Below, in pieces: positions 13,384-14,760 of a stretch of 14,760 bases of DNA. The stretch comes from Clostridiales bacterium (GTDB taxonomy: Bacteria; Bacillota; Clostridia; Oscillospirales; Acutalibacteraceae). The notes beneath the pieces were generated by a model that saw only the letters and a program-made list of their open reading frames with translations, ran no database searches and was not told the origin of the DNA. Positions within the stretch are counted from its first letter, which is position 1, and the number at the start of each line of letters is the position of its first letter. Where the stretch lies: assembly GCA_019415925.1 (NCBI GenBank), contig DXYG01000067.1:1-14760 (forward strand), written 5' to 3'. The position numbers and the translations under genes were made by a program.

Positions 13384-13782
13384 ATGGAAAACATTACGGT
13401 ATCACATACTAAAACAGATGAAATTTCACCGCTTACGCTTGCGTTTGTGGGTGACGGCGTGTACGATTTGCTTGTCAGGGAATACCTTGTGCGTAAGGCA
13501 AACCGCCCTGTCGGCGAGCTTAACAAAATCAAGGTGTCGCTTGTAAACTGCAAAAGTCAGGCTGAATTTGCAAAACAGATAATGCCGTCTTTGACCGAAA
13601 AGGAGCTTTCGGTTTACAAGCGTGGCAGAAATGCCGCACCGAAATGCACACCGAAAAACGGCAGTGTAGCTGATTATCACAGCGCAACAGGGCTTGAAGC
13701 GCTGTTCGGCTATCTGCACATAAACGGTGAAAAAGACAGGATTGATGAGCTTTTTAATTTGATTATACATATTTTTGAGTAG
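13384..13782 (+). CDS. mrnC: Mini-ribonuclease III
   Basis: A 132-residue protein consisting of an RNase III catalytic domain without the double-stranded RNA-binding domain. FVGDGVYDLLVREYL carries the conserved Asp24, and GLEALFGYLHI carries the second acidic site (Glu105). Family members mature 23S rRNA ends as dimers. It follows obgE by 28 bases and overlaps nothing upstream, so it probably shares the obgE transcript. Its role matches the ribosome-assembly theme of the neighbours. Confidence 0.92.
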   Translation: MENITVSHTKTDEISPLTLAFVGDGVYDLLVREYLVRKANRPVGELNKIKVSLVNCKSQAEFAKQIMPSLTEKELSVYKRGRNAAPKCTPKNGSVADYHSATGLEALFGYLHINGEKDRIDELFNLIIHIFE

Positions 13783-13792
13783 AAGTGATATA

Positions 13793-14686
13793 ATGAAAAA
13801 ATCAGAATTCAAATTCCACAAGCCGACCTTGAGCTCGGTAAGAACAGCAGTTGTCGATTATGTTATAATTGCAGTAGGTGCAGTTTTGTACGCACTTTCG
13901 GTAGTTGTTTTTACTTCGCCCAATAACATTGCCCCCGGAGGACTTACGGGTATTGCAACAATGCTCAACTTTATGTTCTCGCTCCCGATAGGTACGCTTA
14001 TTTTCCTGATGAACATTCCGCTTTTTATCTGGGGCGCAGTTGAAAACGGAATGAATTTTCTGACAAAAACGATTATCGGCACAGCCTTTGTGTCCGTTGC
14101 AATTGATGCATTAACTCCGTTTGTGCCTGTCTATACGGGCGATACACTCCTTGCCGCAATTTTCGGCGGAATCTTAAACGGAATCGGACTCGGTTTTATA
14201 TTCTACCGAGGCGGTTCAACAGGCGGAACGGACATTATTGCGCTGAATATTCACAAGCATATGCCGTATATTTCAACGGGTAACATTATTATGATTGCAG
14301 ATTTTGTAATTCTTATAATGGTGTTTTTTGTTTACGACAGCGTGGAGAGCGTTCTGTATGCAATTATCGCGATTTTTGTGAGCATAAAGGTGATTGACAC
14401 AATCTCCTACGGCACTTCAAGAGGAAACGGCAAGCTAATGTTCATCATAACGAATAAGTATGATGAGGTGAGCAAGGCGATTATGAACGACCTCGAAAGG
14501 GGAGTAACGCTCCTTGACGGCGAGGGAGCGTACAGCGGAGAGAAGAAGCGTGTTATAATGTGCGCAGTACGTCCTCAGCAGGTTTACAGAATCCAGAACG
14601 GCGTAAAAAGTATTGACGAAAACGCTTTTATAATCGTCACCACAGCAGGCACAATCCGAGGAAAAGGATTTGCAAAAAAAGAATAA
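13793..14686 (+). CDS. YitT-family membrane protein (DUF161/DUF2179)
   Basis: About 297 residues. Five to six membrane segments occupy residues 20-200, with the family features SPNNIAPGGLTGIA and FYRGGSTGGTDIIALNIH. The C-terminal soluble DUF2179 domain (about 215-290) shows GVTLLDGEGAYSGEKK and FIIVTTAGTIRGKGF. Transport substrate unknown for the family. The ATG at 13793 is preferred to the in-frame TTG at 13775, which lies inside the end of mrnC; the ribosome binding site is weak (AGAAGTG). The ten-base gap to mrnC suggests co-transcription. Confidence 0.93.
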   Translation: MKKSEFKFHKPTLSSVRTAVVDYVIIAVGAVLYALSVVVFTSPNNIAPGGLTGIATMLNFMFSLPIGTLIFLMNIPLFIWGAVENGMNFLTKTIIGTAFVSVAIDALTPFVPVYTGDTLLAAIFGGILNGIGLGFIFYRGGSTGGTDIIALNIHKHMPYISTGNIIMIADFVILIMVFFVYDSVESVLYAIIAIFVSIKVIDTISYGTSRGNGKLMFIITNKYDEVSKAIMNDLERGVTLLDGEGAYSGEKKRVIMCAVRPQQVYRIQNGVKSIDENAFIIVTTAGTIRGKGFAKKE

Positions 14687-14701
14687 AATAATTATACTTT
14701 T

Positions 14702-14728
14702 ATGACCATCGAAAAGATGGTCATTTTT
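14702..14728 (+). terminator. Intrinsic terminator after the YitT-family gene
   Basis: ATGACCATC (14702-14710) pairs with GATGGTCAT (14716-14724) around GAAAA and is followed by a run of T residues. Confidence 0.9.
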
Positions 14729-14729
14729 G

Positions 14730-14758
14730 TTGACGTTTGTAGTAATAAATGATATAAT
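14730..14758 (+). promoter_or_regulatory. Sigma-A promoter facing out of the window
   Basis: TTGACG (14730-14735) and TATAAT (14753-14758) with a 17-bp spacer, directly after the terminator. It should drive a gene that begins beyond the right edge. Confidence 0.8.
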
Positions 14759-14760
14759 AA

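Overview
The window looks like the chromosome of a spore-forming member of the Clostridia (Bacillota), probably a gut-type Oscillospiraceae/Ruminococcus-like organism. Reasons: moderate-to-low GC, strong AGGAGG-type ribosome binding sites, a cotJ spore-coat operon, a T-box in front of thrS, and a cleavable N-terminal extension on ribosomal protein L27 with the Prp protease gene beside it. The genus assignment is an inference.

Bases 1 to about 3766 are the right part of an integrated mobile element whose left part lies outside the window. It carries the end of an unidentified ORF, a RepA-like/AAA ATPase, a mostly non-coding stretch with an inverted array of 9-bp repeats, a small SHOCT-like protein gene whose end is altered by a MITE-like insertion, a 13-bp-arm palindrome, and a large serine recombinase with its own promoter.

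The recombinase runs straight into the spore-coat gene cotJC. CotJC (minus strand) is intact up to the residues LTDIG and then turns into element DNA. The junction at 3749-3784 is framed by an 8-bp inverted repeat (AAGGCACA/TGTGCCTT) and is a good candidate hybrid attachment site. This layout matches the known class of sporulation-gene intervening elements (such as skin in sigK), in which a serine recombinase can restore a mother-cell gene by excision. It is the most interesting part of the window. Whether this element is excised in a programmed way, or has simply inactivated cotJC, cannot be decided here because the 3' half of cotJC is not in the window.

Bases 3766-5192 (minus strand) hold cotJC', cotJB and cotJA as a tightly overlapped operon, then a membrane-anchored protein resembling a degenerate SpoIID. 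Bases 5274-6584 (plus) encode an eight-helix membrane protein of unknown function with a long disordered tail. Bases 6588-8842 are a promoter, a threonine T-box leader with terminator, and thrS. Next come a VanY-like membrane protein that has lost its zinc ligands, rpmE (L31), a YigZ/IMPACT-family gene, and the rplU-prp-rpmA operon behind an L21-leader-like 5' region. The last part has a 254-bp repeat-containing gap, obgE, mrnC (Mini-RNase III), a YitT-family membrane protein, a terminator, and a strong promoter facing out of the window.

The right two thirds are therefore ordinary translation and ribosome housekeeping (tRNA charging, ribosomal proteins, 23S rRNA maturation, ribosome-associated GTPase) mixed with envelope proteins. 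The left third is accessory DNA inserted into a sporulation gene.
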